Shown here in pieces: positions 1 through 8,889 of a DNA stretch of 64,000 nt. The notes under the pieces were generated by a model. It was not told where the DNA came from. It ran no database searches and saw nothing but the letters and a program-made list of their open reading frames with translations. The position numbers were made by a program, and so were the translations under genes. Position 1 is the stretch's first letter. Each line of letters begins with the position of its first letter. This DNA comes from an uncultured Fibrobacter sp. (lineage in GTDB: Bacteria > Fibrobacterota > Fibrobacteria > Fibrobacterales > Fibrobacteraceae), in assembly GCA_934691725.1 (NCBI GenBank), contig CAKUTF010000011.1, positions 5,758 to 69,757 of the forward strand, given 5' to 3'.

Positions 1-1086
1 CGTGCCGGGCGCCAGGGCGATCCGGGTTCGTCCCAGTATTTCCTCTCGCTCGACGATGACCTGATGCGCATTTTTGGCGGCAGCAACGTAAAGGCGCTGA
101 TGAACCGCTTTGGCGTTGGCGACGACGAGGTGATTACGCATCCGATCGTTTCCCGGTCGATTCGCGGAGCCCAGAAGCGCGTGGAGAACCAGAGTTTCGA
201 TACGCGCAAGTACCTGCTCGATTACGACAACGTGATGAACGAGCAGCGCAAGGTGATTTATGGTCTGCGCCGCCGCATCCTGAATGGGGATGATGTCCGC
301 AAGGATATTCTCGACAGGATCGAGGACGCCTGTGACATTAAGGTTTCGCAGTTCGTATTGAAGGATCGCTTTGCCGACGAATGGAACTGGGAAGGGCTCA
401 CGACGGCGCTCAAGCTCGGATTTGCCATTGAATACAACCCGGGCGAAGAGGAACGCGGCAAGAAGAGTGCGGAACAGGTTCTCGACGAGGTCATTGACCT
501 TTGCAAGAAAAAGTACGATAAGCTTGTGGAAATCATTCCCGATGCGGATTTCCGGAACATCGAACGGCGGATTCTCCTCTACACGATAGACCAGCATTGG
601 AAAGAGAATCTCTATGCGATGGACCAGCTGAAGGACGCGATTCGCTTCCAGGGTTATGCGCAGAAGGATCCGCTGGTGATGTATAAGAATCAGGCGTTCA
701 CGACATTCCAGACATGCCTCGAAAGCATCGCGACGATGACCGCCCAGAGAATCTTGAACATTCGCATCCAGCTGGCGAACGGTGTCTCGGTCGCTCCGGA
801 ACAGCTGCAAAAGATTCCGCGTCCGCAGGCTCCGCAGAAGACAGAGGAAAATTCCCAGGCTATCGAGGAAAGCTCTTCCGGGGCGGTAGAACAGGCTCCG
901 CAACCCGCGTCCAACGCCATCCCGAGTTCCGCGCTTCCGGGAACGCGCCCCCAGGGAATGCGTCGCCGTGTCGGAGTTCCGGGTGCACCGGTGAAAAACG
1001 ACCATCCGAAGCTCGGCAGAAACGACCTTTGCTGGTGCGGTTCGGGCCTTAAATACAAGAAGTGCCACGGAAAGAACCTCGAATGA
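1..1086 (+). CDS. secA: Preprotein translocase ATPase SecA, C-terminal part (5' end outside window)
   Basis: The reading frame is open from base 1, so this is the last third of SecA, the cytosolic ATPase that drives proteins through SecYEG. It begins inside the second helicase-like domain (RAGRQGDPGSS) and runs through the helical scaffold and wing domains (for example LLYTIDQHWKENLYAMDQLK). It then passes through a Pro/Gln/Ala-rich linker to the zinc-binding SEC-C tail CWCGSGLKYKKCHG, which gives the C-x-C-x8-C-H ligand set. That tail normally contacts SecB and lipid. The stop overlaps the tmk start as ATGA, so the two genes are probably translationally coupled. Confidence 0.97.
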   Translation, partial: RAGRQGDPGSSQYFLSLDDDLMRIFGGSNVKALMNRFGVGDDEVITHPIVSRSIRGAQKRVENQSFDTRKYLLDYDNVMNEQRKVIYGLRRRILNGDDVRKDILDRIEDACDIKVSQFVLKDRFADEWNWEGLTTALKLGFAIEYNPGEEERGKKSAEQVLDEVIDLCKKKYDKLVEIIPDADFRNIERRILLYTIDQHWKENLYAMDQLKDAIRFQGYAQKDPLVMYKNQAFTTFQTCLESIATMTAQRILNIRIQLANGVSVAPEQLQKIPRPQAPQKTEENSQAIEESSSGAVEQAPQPASNAIPSSALPGTRPQGMRRRVGVPGAPVKNDHPKLGRNDLCWCGSGLKYKKCHGKNLE

Positions 1087-1715
1087 TCGAAACGGCAAAG
1101 CGGTTCTTTTGTCTCGAAGGCATCGACGGCTGCGGAAAAAGTACGCAGCTGAAGCTCCTCGCCGGATTCCTTGCGCAAAAGGGATTCGAAGTCGTTTCGA
1201 TTCGCGAACCGGGCGGCTCCGAGATTTCGGAAAGAATCCGCGGGCTGCTTTTGGATGTCCGCTACAAGGGAATCATGGATTCCGGAACGGAACTCTTGCT
1301 GTATAACGCCGCGCGTTCCCAGGTAATCGCCGAAAAAATCGCGCCTGCGCTCGCAGCGGGAAAGGTTGTCCTAGCGGACCGTTTTGCCTGGAGCACGCTC
1401 GCCTACCAGGGCTATGGCCGCGGAATCTCCCGCCGGACGATTCTCGAACTTTCGCGGATCGCTTGCGGAAAGTTCATGCCGGAACTCACGATTGTGCTCG
1501 ATTTAGGCGTTGAAGAGAGCCGCGCAAGACAGGCCTGTGACGGACGCGTCCCCGACAGGCTCGAAAGCGAAGCGACCTGCTTTTTCGAGCGGGTCCGCCT
1601 CGGCTATGCGGAAATCGCAAAGGATTTTCCGGAATGCGTGACGCTTGTCGATGCGGCACGGAACGTCGATTGCATCCAACAGAAAATCCAGAACCTTATC
1701 CTTGAACGCCTGTAA
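1083..1715 (+). CDS. tmk: Thymidylate kinase
   Basis: The product phosphorylates dTMP to dTDP with ATP in the cytosol. The N-terminus carries the P-loop GIDGCGKST, followed by EPGGSEISERIRGLLL. The DR motif lies in DRFAWSTLAYQGYGRGI, which contacts the nucleotide monophosphate. About 210 residues is normal for the family. I chose the ATG that overlaps the secA stop (ATGA). A longer reading from 1062 would add seven residues encoded inside secA and is not needed. A hairpin terminator follows 20 bases after the stop. Confidence 0.96.
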   Translation: MIETAKRFFCLEGIDGCGKSTQLKLLAGFLAQKGFEVVSIREPGGSEISERIRGLLLDVRYKGIMDSGTELLLYNAARSQVIAEKIAPALAAGKVVLADRFAWSTLAYQGYGRGISRRTILELSRIACGKFMPELTIVLDLGVEESRARQACDGRVPDRLESEATCFFERVRLGYAEIAKDFPECVTLVDAARNVDCIQQKIQNLILERL

Positions 1716-1734
1716 AGTCTTCTGGAATTTTGAA

Positions 1735-1761
1735 AAGCCGGATCTACCTCCGGTTTTTTTT
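1735..1761 (+). terminator. Rho-independent terminator after secA-tmk
   Basis: Stem CCGGA/TCCGG with a 6-base loop, followed by a run of eight T, just downstream of the tmk stop. Confidence 0.85.
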
Positions 1762-1799
1762 GCAACGGGCAAATTTTTCAATTAAAAACCTGTTTTCAT

Positions 1800-2064
1800 T
1801 TGTGTCGGAGCATAGCTCGGCAAGCTCGCTAACCTGCCAAATCCCTTATCTGAAAAGGAGATTCCCGTGTCGGTGCACGGGAATGACATTATACCGTGTC
1901 CCAAAAGCTTAAATGTTCACGGCTCTGGCCACTGACCACTAGCCACTGAACACTATTCTAAGCTCTAAGTTCTATCAACTAAGCTCTGACTCGCCACTAG
2001 CCACTGAACATTATTCCCTAATCCCTGTTCCCTAGTCCCTAAACATAGATGTCTGCGATTCCTT
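1800..2064. repeat. Intergenic composite repeat: palindromic block plus degenerate heptad array
   Basis: The 362-base gap between tmk and the next gene has no convincing ORF. The first part (about 1808-1890) is a diverged, reverse-oriented copy of the palindromic block seen at 8407, 32218 and 63702 (GCTCGGCAAGCTCG, then a hairpin around GTGTCGGTGCAC and GGGAATGACA). From about 1920 to 2045 it is a string of 7-base words of the type CTAAGCT, CACTGAC, CTAATCC. Similar strings recur in most long gaps of this window. Confidence 0.75.
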
Positions 2065-2077
2065 ACGAAGACACTCT

Positions 2078-3535
2078 CTAAATTCTGTAACTCAGATATG
2101 TTCCGATGGAATGCATCATTCGCGACATCGGCTGGACGCGCTCATACGCCGCGATTTTCAGGTATGAATTCAACCGGACGCCGAGGGAAATGTCCAAGGG
2201 AAGGTACGCTTCGACGTTTACGCTGTTGAACGCGACAAAGTCGTAGCCTTTCATCCCGTAGTGCGGCTCGGTGTTCGGAATGCTGCGGAAGAGAAATACC
2301 GAAGCCTTGTTGTAGAAACGCCCCCACCGCTTGAGTTCGAGTTCGAGCAGGGCCTTGTAGCTGACGCCTAGGCTGTATTGGTAATCTCGGGTCACTTCGT
2401 AGGTGGAGTCCGCCGCGGCGAGAACATCGTCATAGTTGAAATCCGAGGAGCCAAGGATTACGTAGGACGGCATGTGCGACATCCTGAAGCGGATTTTGTC
2501 GGAAAGGTCCAGGTTGAGGTCTGCGCCGAATCCGATGGAAAGGGCGGACATTTCTACCAGGTCTCCGTAGAACGTGTCGAAATGCAGATACGTTCCGAGG
2601 TCCATCCAGTTCTTGCCGGCGTGCATGTTCAGGTTCTTGAGCTTTCCCACGGCGGAGAGCCTCATCAGCATCCCGTCATGGCTTTGTTCCTGGTTGAAGT
2701 CAAACGTAAAGTATTCGAAGGGTTGCCGGATGCGCCTGTCCGCACGCCCATAGACAAGGCTTAATCCGTAAAAGGCGGCTGCTTCGTTCCAGTCCTCGCT
2801 GGACCTGTCGTCGGCATCTTCGTCGTAGCGGTAGTCGTTGCCGAAGCGTTTTCCCACACCGGCAAAGACGGAAAGTTCGATAGGCGCGTATCCCGGATTG
2901 GAGGGGCTTGCTCCGTTGACTTTTTCCTGGATGTAGGCGAACGGATTCATGACGAACGCGCCGATGTTTTCAAAGATGCCCGCGTCGGGTTTTGCGAGAA
3001 GCCTCGTCGAGAGCCGGTAGAGCATTTCCCCGTAAACCGTTCCGCCGATGCTTGTCGTGATGAAGTCGTTTGGCGCCGGATATTCCTGCTCGCAGAACAT
3101 TTCCCAGATGTAGGAACCTGTTGCTGCAAAGAAGAAGCTTTCGTAAAAGCTGTAGCCCGAAGCGCGAGCTGCGGAATAGTAGTGGCTTCCCTGGTAGGGA
3201 TGTCCGAAAAAGTTTACCGCGAAATGGTTGTCGTCCCATTTCCAGCCTTCGCGAAAGTTCCGTTTCCAGACGGACGGCCCGATTCTCGCGTAGTTCTTGT
3301 CGAGGACAAAGCGGTCCCACGACCAGACGAAAGCGTCTTGCAAGACTACTTCCATAAAGGGGATGATGACGGGAAGGCGTTTACCGGTAGGTTTTCTCGG
3401 CGTGTAGAATTCGGAAGAATCGATTGCGGAAGAATTTCTGGATGCAAGAGAATCCGTCCGGTTAGTGCCCGCTTCGCCGGCAAGGGCAAAGGTGGAGAAC
3501 GTAAGGACGAGAAGTAAACCGGATAAAATTCGCAT
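2078..3535 (-). CDS. DUF3943-family outer membrane protein
   Basis: A 485-residue exported protein with a clear signal peptide (MRILSGLLLVLTFSTFALA). A central segment is rich in aromatics and histidines (HFAVNFFGHPYQGSHYYSAARASG, printed here only in part: FGHPYQGSHYYSAA) and matches my memory of the DUF3943 family. The second half alternates hydrophobic and polar residues as a transmembrane beta-barrel does, and ends in an aromatic-rich strand. Its role is unknown; an outer-membrane location is inferred. It stands alone and is divergent from the nucleotidyltransferase-like gene. Confidence 0.8.
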   Translation of the reverse strand: MRILSGLLLVLTFSTFALAGEAGTNRTDSLASRNSSAIDSSEFYTPRKPTGKRLPVIIPFMEVVLQDAFVWSWDRFVLDKNYARIGPSVWKRNFREGWKWDDNHFAVNFFGHPYQGSHYYSAARASGYSFYESFFFAATGSYIWEMFCEQEYPAPNDFITTSIGGTVYGEMLYRLSTRLLAKPDAGIFENIGAFVMNPFAYIQEKVNGASPSNPGYAPIELSVFAGVGKRFGNDYRYDEDADDRSSEDWNEAAAFYGLSLVYGRADRRIRQPFEYFTFDFNQEQSHDGMLMRLSAVGKLKNLNMHAGKNWMDLGTYLHFDTFYGDLVEMSALSIGFGADLNLDLSDKIRFRMSHMPSYVILGSSDFNYDDVLAAADSTYEVTRDYQYSLGVSYKALLELELKRWGRFYNKASVFLFRSIPNTEPHYGMKGYDFVAFNSVNVEAYLPLDISLGVRLNSYLKIAAYERVQPMSRMMHSIGTYLSYRI

Positions 3536-3683
3536 AGTACTAAAAATGGCTTTTTTGTAAAGTTTTTGTCGGGGCGATTAGATGAAAAGCCCGTTTTTTG
3601 GGATAAAAAGGGAATTTTCTCCAGTTCTCCGTAGAAAAGCGGGCTGTCTGTGATTTTTTCCCGATTTTCTATATTTAGGCATT

Positions 3684-4004
3684 ATGCAACTTTGTTTGGA
3701 AAAATGCCAACTAGAAACGGTCCAGCGAATCTTGAACGCCCACTTTGAAGGCTTGGAGGTGGATGCCTACGGTCCGCGGGTGACCGGAGTCGATCTTACC
3801 CCGGAATCCGCCTTGAATGTCGTCGTCGTTTCCGAGAAGCCGATTCCGGTCGAGGAAATGCTGGTCGTCGAAAAGGCTTTTGCCGACAGGAACTTGCCGT
3901 TTCGGGTCGATGTAGTCGATTGGGCGAAGCTCACGGAAAGTATGCAGAAAAGTATCAAGAAAGAGCATATTGTCATCCAGGAAGCGGATGCGGAAAAAGC
4001 CTGA
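3684..4004 (+). CDS. Degenerate MNT-type nucleotidyltransferase domain protein
   Basis: 106 residues that align by eye with small MNT/Pol-beta-like nucleotidyltransferases: a GSRxxG-like turn (AYGPRVTG), the strand that should carry DxD, and the typical ending PFRVDVVDWAKL and HIVIQE. The catalytic DLDLA-type motif is replaced by SALNVVVVS, so both metal-binding aspartates seem lost. No HEPN partner is adjacent, although MNT antitoxins usually have one. It lies 11 bases before the periplasmic-binding protein gene and may share its transcript. I infer a non-catalytic or binding role, with moderate certainty. Confidence 0.65.
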   Translation: MQLCLEKCQLETVQRILNAHFEGLEVDAYGPRVTGVDLTPESALNVVVVSEKPIPVEEMLVVEKAFADRNLPFRVDVVDWAKLTESMQKSIKKEHIVIQEADAEKA

Positions 4005-4015
4005 GGGGAAAATAC

Positions 4016-5782
4016 ATGCTTGGAAGTTTTAGATTTTTGATTACCGCTGTTGTTTTTTTTAGCGTTTCACTTGCGTTTTCTGCAGGGGAGAACGCCTGTT
4101 CCGTTTCGGGAGTTTCGGTGCTCAAGCCGCTTCCGGACAAGAAACTTTTGACGGCGGACGGGGCAAAGTCCGCCGAAAAGCTTGCGAAATGCTTGGCGAG
4201 TTCCGGGGATACGGCGAACCTGAAAACGCTTTCGGAGCGCTTCTTGGAGTATTATGCCGGTAGCCCGTATCGCGCAGGAATGGAGACGATCGTTGCGGAG
4301 AGCCTGCTGAAGGATTCTGTTGCTGCGGGCGTCGAAATGCTTTTGAACGTGGTTTCCTACAGCAAGGATTCCGCGGTGACTGCAAATGCAAAGCGGCTTC
4401 TCTTGAAAACCATTTCGGAAGATTCCCGCTTGCCGGTCTCCCTGCTTTCTTCGATTGCGGATCGGGCGCAGGTAAATCGCGCTGTGGCGAACGCTACATG
4501 GCTTCGGTTGGGAGCGGAACTTGCGAAACAGAAAAATTTCAAGGCCGCGCGATACTGGTATAAAAAAGTCGTCGCGGCAAAGGAAAACGAAAATTGGGTG
4601 AATCGGGCGCAGGAGGCCCTTTCCGCATTGGAGGGAAAGACTTCTATTCCGACGGTTCTGGTGCTCGCTCCGATGTCGGGGGATTTTGCGGAATTTGGCG
4701 CAGACGCGGTGAAAGGCGTTCGGCTCGCTTTTGAAAAGGCAAACTTGAACGGCAAGGTAAATCTTCGCGTTGCGGATACTCGGGCGGATGCTGTCGAAGC
4801 GCTTCGGCGGGCTCGGCAAGCGGTTGCCCAGGATAGCGTTGTCGCGATTGTCGGGCCGTTGATGAGCGCGCCTTCTGCGGCAGTTGCCGCATGGCTTGGT
4901 TCGTCGCATCCTAAAATTCCGATGCTTACGCCGACGGCGACCGATGCGGGAATTTCCCGGATGGGTCCGAATATTTTCCAGGTGAACGTGAGCATGGACA
5001 ACCTGGCTTCGGGAATTGCCAGATATTCGGTCGAGTGCCTCGGAATCCGCGAATTTGCGATTCTTTCTCCGATTGGAGATTTTGGAACGGCGATGACGCA
5101 AAGCTTTAAACGTGCCGTGGAAAGCCGCGGCGCGGCGGTTGTCGCTGTGCAGGAATTTGAAGAAGGCCATCCTGACTACACGACGGAATTTCGCAAGCTT
5201 CGGGCGGTTCGCTTTGAGCAGTTCCTGCACCGGAAAAACATCGCTCGCGGAGCCAAGGACCTAGACGCCATTTCTGCAAAGGACAGGCGTTCCTTCTTGC
5301 AGGATTCGGTTTTTAAAATTCCGGGAATTTTCATTCCGAGTTCGAGTCCTTCGGATGCGGGGCTTATCGCGCGTCAGGTCGCTTTCCACAAGTTCTCCGG
5401 CACGCTCCTCGGAACTTCGGGCTGGTACGGGGCGGACCTGATTAATGAAGGCAAGAAGCTTGTCGAAGGTTCCTATTTCAGCGTTGCCTTTACCGGCGAA
5501 GATGCGGACAGCGCATTTGAAAATTTCCGTTCCGCCTATAAATCCAAGTGGGACGAGGAACCCAAGGCGGACAAAGTCAGCGGGCTTTCTTACAGCGCAG
5601 CGGACATCGTGTTTTCCCTGCTCGTTTCCGGTGAAACAAATCTGGTAGGGAAAATCCATTCTCAGAAAAACTTCCAGGGCGCCTATGGAAAAATTCGCTT
5701 TGAAAAAGGCGCAAACGCAAATGTCCAGATTATGGGTGTCGATTCCAGCGCGTTTGTCAATCGGACAGCTTGCCCGGATTAG
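4016..5782 (+). CDS. Periplasmic ligand-binding protein, branched-chain amino acid receptor (LivK/Peripla_BP_6) type
   Basis: A 588-residue exported protein. The signal peptide is at residues 1-23 (LITAVVFFSVSLAFSAG). About 190 residues of helical, TPR-like sequence follow (ARYWYKKVVAAKENENWVNRA). The type I periplasmic-binding fold then starts near IPTVLVLAPMSGDFAEFG and includes VAIVGPLMSAPSAAVA and PMLTPTATDAG. No permease or ATPase genes are adjacent, so it may be a sensor or envelope factor rather than an ABC receptor; a helical N-domain plus this fold also recalls LpoA. The ATG at 4016 has GAGGGGAA upstream. A longer frame from 3920 would overlap the previous gene. Confidence 0.85.
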   Translation: MLGSFRFLITAVVFFSVSLAFSAGENACSVSGVSVLKPLPDKKLLTADGAKSAEKLAKCLASSGDTANLKTLSERFLEYYAGSPYRAGMETIVAESLLKDSVAAGVEMLLNVVSYSKDSAVTANAKRLLLKTISEDSRLPVSLLSSIADRAQVNRAVANATWLRLGAELAKQKNFKAARYWYKKVVAAKENENWVNRAQEALSALEGKTSIPTVLVLAPMSGDFAEFGADAVKGVRLAFEKANLNGKVNLRVADTRADAVEALRRARQAVAQDSVVAIVGPLMSAPSAAVAAWLGSSHPKIPMLTPTATDAGISRMGPNIFQVNVSMDNLASGIARYSVECLGIREFAILSPIGDFGTAMTQSFKRAVESRGAAVVAVQEFEEGHPDYTTEFRKLRAVRFEQFLHRKNIARGAKDLDAISAKDRRSFLQDSVFKIPGIFIPSSSPSDAGLIARQVAFHKFSGTLLGTSGWYGADLINEGKKLVEGSYFSVAFTGEDADSAFENFRSAYKSKWDEEPKADKVSGLSYSAADIVFSLLVSGETNLVGKIHSQKNFQGAYGKIRFEKGANANVQIMGVDSSAFVNRTACPD

Positions 5783-5799
5783 TTGGAAAGTAATTGACG

Positions 5800-6240
5800 G
5801 TCAAGTCGGGGAATGACATCATACTTTGTCCCGCTTGACTCTTCCCAAAAACCTAGACGTCTGCAGACTATTCCTAATCCCTGTTCCCTAGTCCCTAAGC
5901 TTAAACGTCCACTATTTCTAAGCTCTAAGTTCTCTCAACTAAGCTCTGGATAGCTCGACAAGCTCGTTAACCTGTCATTATCGGACGAGATTCCCTTGTC
6001 AAGCAAGGGAATGACAGATGAGAGGAATGCCGGAAAATGACAGCATAGCGAACCGGGGGATGATATCGTACCGTGTCCCTCGTACCGCTTCCCAAAAGCC
6101 TAGATGTCTGATGCTCTGACCACTGCACACTGCCCACTAGCCACTAAACCTAGATGTTTGCGGCCTAATCCCTACTCCCTCGTCCCTAGTCCCTAAATTT
6201 AGACGTCCGCTGTTCTAAGCTCTGGATTTCGCATTGTTTA
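5800..6240. repeat. Intergenic heptad arrays and palindromic blocks
   Basis: The 531-base gap has no gene I can support. It contains GGTCAAGTCGGGGAATGACA near 5803, heptad words such as CTAATCC, CTGTTCC and CTAAGCT, and a reverse copy of the palindromic block at about 5945-6020 (AGCTCGACAAGCTCG and AAGGGAATGACAG). A second heptad run extends to about 6230. The recurring junction word AAAAGCCTAGATGTCTG lies near 6095. Confidence 0.75.
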
Positions 6241-6272
6241 AATCAACCCTCTAATGTTTTGCTGCTCAAAAT

Positions 6273-6307
6273 AAAAACCGCAGCCTTTTTGACCGCGGCT
6301 TTTTTTG
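6273..6307 (-). terminator. Rho-independent terminator after rubrerythrin
   Basis: An imperfect stem (AAGCCGCGGTC with GGCTGCGGTT on the minus strand) ends in T5. The other strand also ends in T7, so it could act in both directions. Confidence 0.8.
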
Positions 6308-6313
6308 GAAACG

Positions 6314-6853
6314 CTAGAAATTTTCTTTCTTGATTTCGAAGTAGCTTTGCGGATGTCCGCAGACCGGGCAGATGCCTGGCGCCTTCTTGCCGATGACGAT
6401 GTGACCGCAGTTTGAACATTGCCAGATGCAGTCGCCGTCGCGGGAAAATACCAGGCCGTCTTCGACGTTCTTCAGAAGCTTGCGGTAACGTTCCTCGTGT
6501 TCCTTTTCGATTTTGCCGACCATGGCGAACTTTGCCGCGATTTCGTGGAATCCTTCTTCACGGGCTTCCTTGGCCATGCGGTCGTACATGTCCGTCCATT
6601 CAAAGTTTTCACCGTCTGCCGCATCCTTTAAATTTGTTGCTGTATCCTTGATTTCGCCACCCATCAAATACTTGAACCAGATTTTCGCATGTTCCTTTTC
6701 GTTGCCTGCGGTTTCTTCGAAGATATTGGCAATCTGGACGAAACCTTCCTTTTTTGCCTTGGACGCATAGTAGGTGTACTTGTTCCTCGCCTGGGATTCT
6801 CCGGCGAAAGCCGCCCACAGGTTTTTCTCGGTCTTGGACCCTTTTAATTCCAT
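6314..6853 (-). CDS. rbr: Rubrerythrin
   Basis: A cytosolic non-heme di-iron peroxidase that reduces hydrogen peroxide in anaerobes. The N-terminal four-helix ferritin-like domain carries the iron ligands in AGESQARNKYTYYA, ETAGNEKEHAKIW and AKVEKEH-type motifs (here GKIEKEHEERY). The C-terminal rubredoxin domain has CSNC and CPVC pairs for one iron. 179 residues is normal. It is monocistronic with its own terminator. The start has GGAG ending 9 bases upstream. It fits an obligate anaerobe. Confidence 0.96.
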   Translation of the reverse strand: MELKGSKTEKNLWAAFAGESQARNKYTYYASKAKKEGFVQIANIFEETAGNEKEHAKIWFKYLMGGEIKDTATNLKDAADGENFEWTDMYDRMAKEAREEGFHEIAAKFAMVGKIEKEHEERYRKLLKNVEDGLVFSRDGDCIWQCSNCGHIVIGKKAPGICPVCGHPQSYFEIKKENF

Positions 6854-6956
6854 AGTTGTCTCCTTGGAAGCGATTGCTGTCCGCTTCTCACATCCAATCT
6901 ATAAAGAAATTCGTCAAAAGTTGCTGACGAACGGTTTTTCCCCGATAATCGGGGAT

Positions 6957-8318
6957 CTAGCGGAGGCTTCGCGTCTTGGCGAATGAATAGAAGGCCATCA
7001 GGAGGAACGTGACCGCTTCGGCGACGGGAAGTGCAAGCCAGAGACCAGGCGTTCCGAAAATTTTTGGCAAAAGAAGAAAGCTCGGGATGACAAGGGCTAC
7101 CCCGCGGAGAAACATGAAGCAAATCGCCGTATTCGCTTTTTCAAGGCCCTGGTAGATGCCGATGCCGACCAGGTTCAAGGAAATAAAGACGAATCCCGTT
7201 GCAAAATAGGGGAAGCCTTTCATCGCGATGGTGTGAGGGTTCGTGCCGCGGTCGAGAAAAAGCGTCATCAGCGGGTCGCAGAAAAGAATGCAACCGATGC
7301 TCATCAGAATCCCGAGAAGGGCCGCGGCCAGTATGGAAATCTTGACGGTCGCTTTGACGCGTTCCTTGCTGCCGATTCCGTTGTTGTAGCTTAGAATCGG
7401 TAGCTGGCTTTGGGCGATTGCGTTCCCGAAGATGAAAATCAGCGGAAAGAGGTAACAGGCGACGCTGAAAGCGGCGACGCCGTCTTCGTGCAGGTGCCGG
7501 ATGAACATGTAGTTTCCGACGATGATTGTCGCGGCGATGGCGATTTCCCCGATGAATGTCGGAAATCCGAGCTTCATCATATAGCAGGAATTTCGCAAGG
7601 TGAGATAGAGGCTTGTCGCGGAAAGCTTTAACCGGTAGAAATGCAACGTCTTGGAAAATTTCAGGAGGTAGGTCATGACCATGACCGTTCCGATAACTTC
7701 GGAAATGATCGTGGCGACGGCTGCCCCCCAGATGCCCTTTTCGAGTGGAAAGATGAAAAGCCAGTCGAGAAAGATGTTCGAAATGGCGGAAACGATGTTT
7801 ACGGACATCGCCATTTTAGGCGCACCGTCCAATCGGATGATAAATGAACCGACCATGATAAAGACACCGAAAACGGGAAACAGGAAAATGCCGCGCAGAT
7901 AGTCCTTGACATAGGGCCGTAAAATTTCGGAACCGCCGAAGAGAGTGTTCAGTTGGTCCGGGAAGAAAAAGATGACCGCTGCGAGAACGAGCATTAGGAA
8001 AAGCGGAACGATCATGGATTGCGTGACGTTGATATTTGCCGCTTTTACGTTTCCCTGGGCGAGATGCGTCGCCGCGACGATGCTCACTCCGCTAGCGAAC
8101 ATCAGGCTTGCCGCTGTCGAAAAAAGGAATACCGGGGCCGCAATGTTTACGGCAGCCAGCGCATCGCTCGAAATCCCCTTTCCGACAAAAATTCCATCGA
8201 CGATGTTGAAAACCGTCATGAAGATCATTCCGACGAGTGTGGGAATGAACAGCTTGACGAATAGTTGCGGAATGTTCATTTTCCCAAAATCGAGTGAATC
8301 TCTATTTGTATTTTTCAT
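6957..8318 (-). CDS. MATE-family multidrug/sodium exporter
   Basis: An inner-membrane antiporter of about 453 residues with twelve predicted hydrophobic segments in two homologous halves. The N-half includes PQLFVKLFIPTLVGMIFM and NIVDGIFVGKGIS, typical of the NorM/DinF-like branch. The substrate cannot be told from sequence. I set the start at the ATG giving MKNTNRDSLDFGKMN; the open frame runs 32 codons further upstream, but that part is not hydrophobic or conserved. Another in-frame ATG at 8279 is possible. No linked regulator is seen. Confidence 0.9.
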   Translation of the reverse strand: MKNTNRDSLDFGKMNIPQLFVKLFIPTLVGMIFMTVFNIVDGIFVGKGISSDALAAVNIAAPVFLFSTAASLMFASGVSIVAATHLAQGNVKAANINVTQSMIVPLFLMLVLAAVIFFFPDQLNTLFGGSEILRPYVKDYLRGIFLFPVFGVFIMVGSFIIRLDGAPKMAMSVNIVSAISNIFLDWLFIFPLEKGIWGAAVATIISEVIGTVMVMTYLLKFSKTLHFYRLKLSATSLYLTLRNSCYMMKLGFPTFIGEIAIAATIIVGNYMFIRHLHEDGVAAFSVACYLFPLIFIFGNAIAQSQLPILSYNNGIGSKERVKATVKISILAAALLGILMSIGCILFCDPLMTLFLDRGTNPHTIAMKGFPYFATGFVFISLNLVGIGIYQGLEKANTAICFMFLRGVALVIPSFLLLPKIFGTPGLWLALPVAEAVTFLLMAFYSFAKTRSLR

Positions 8319-8406
8319 AGTGGCGGGGCAATATAGTAAATTATCGTAAATCAAAGCTTGGTATCGAGAATTTAGCTTTTGGAAAGCGGTACGAGGAACT
8401 CGGTAC

Positions 8407-8690
8407 GATGTCATTCCCCGGCTTGACCGGGGAATCTCCTTTAAGGAATGGGATTTGACAGGCTAGCGAGCTTGTCGAGCTATCCAGAGCTTAGTTGAGA
8501 GAACTTAGAGCTTAGAAATAGTGGACAGAGTTGCGGACGTTAAACTCCTGAGAGCAGCTCGCTTAACTGTCAATTCCTAATTCCTCATTTCTAACTGCAG
8601 TTCGCTGAAAAGCCATCAGCCCGCTCTGATAACTAATCCCTACTCCCTTATCCCTGTTCTCTGGACTCAGCCGATTTCTGATTCCTATAT
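8407..8690. repeat. Composite repeat: palindromic block followed by heptads that switch orientation
   Basis: Begins with GTCATTCCCCGGCTTGACC (8410 on) whose ends form a hairpin, then CTTTAAGGAATGGGATTTGA, then CTAGCGAGCTTGTCGAGCTA, and then purine-side heptads (GAGCTTA, GAACTTA). After about 8540 the words change to the pyrimidine orientation (CTAATTC, CTAATCC, CTGTTCT). No ORF here is supported. Near-identical first 80 bases occur at 32218 and 63702. Confidence 0.8.
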
Positions 8691-8700
8691 TTACACACAT

Positions 8701-8889
8701 ATGAAAAAGTTGGTGCATCTTCGTGAAAAGTGTCTGGAATGTGCGGGCTGTGTCGGCGTCTGTCCGAAAATGGCGTTGGATATGTACGGGCTTGACTTGC
8801 AAATCGATTCGTCGAAGTGCATCCGTTGCGGCCTTTGTGTGCGCGCCTGCCCGGCGGGCGCCTTGAAAATCGAGGAGGTCGAAAAGTGA
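8701..8889 (+). CDS. 2[4Fe-4S] ferredoxin-like protein
   Basis: 62 residues with two clusters: C-x2-C-x2-C-x3-C in CLECAGCVGVCP and again in CIRCGLCVRACP. This is the classical dicluster electron carrier. The stop overlaps the GTG start of the following flavoprotein gene (GTGA), so the pair is co-translated. The ferredoxin is very likely the electron donor for that reductase; this is inference from context. The ATG at 8701 is preceded by a heptad-rich gap with no strong ribosome-binding site. Confidence 0.92.
   Translation: MKKLVHLREKCLECAGCVGVCPKMALDMYGLDLQIDSSKCIRCGLCVRACPAGALKIEEVEK

Noticed and set aside
1920..2045. CRISPR array in the repeat-rich intergenic gaps
   Set aside because: The units are about 7 bases, degenerate and without spacers or cas genes.
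4067..5230. 387-codon antisense frame over the ligand-binding protein gene
   Set aside because: Basic low-complexity translation and complete overlap with a well-supported gene; a shadow of codon bias.
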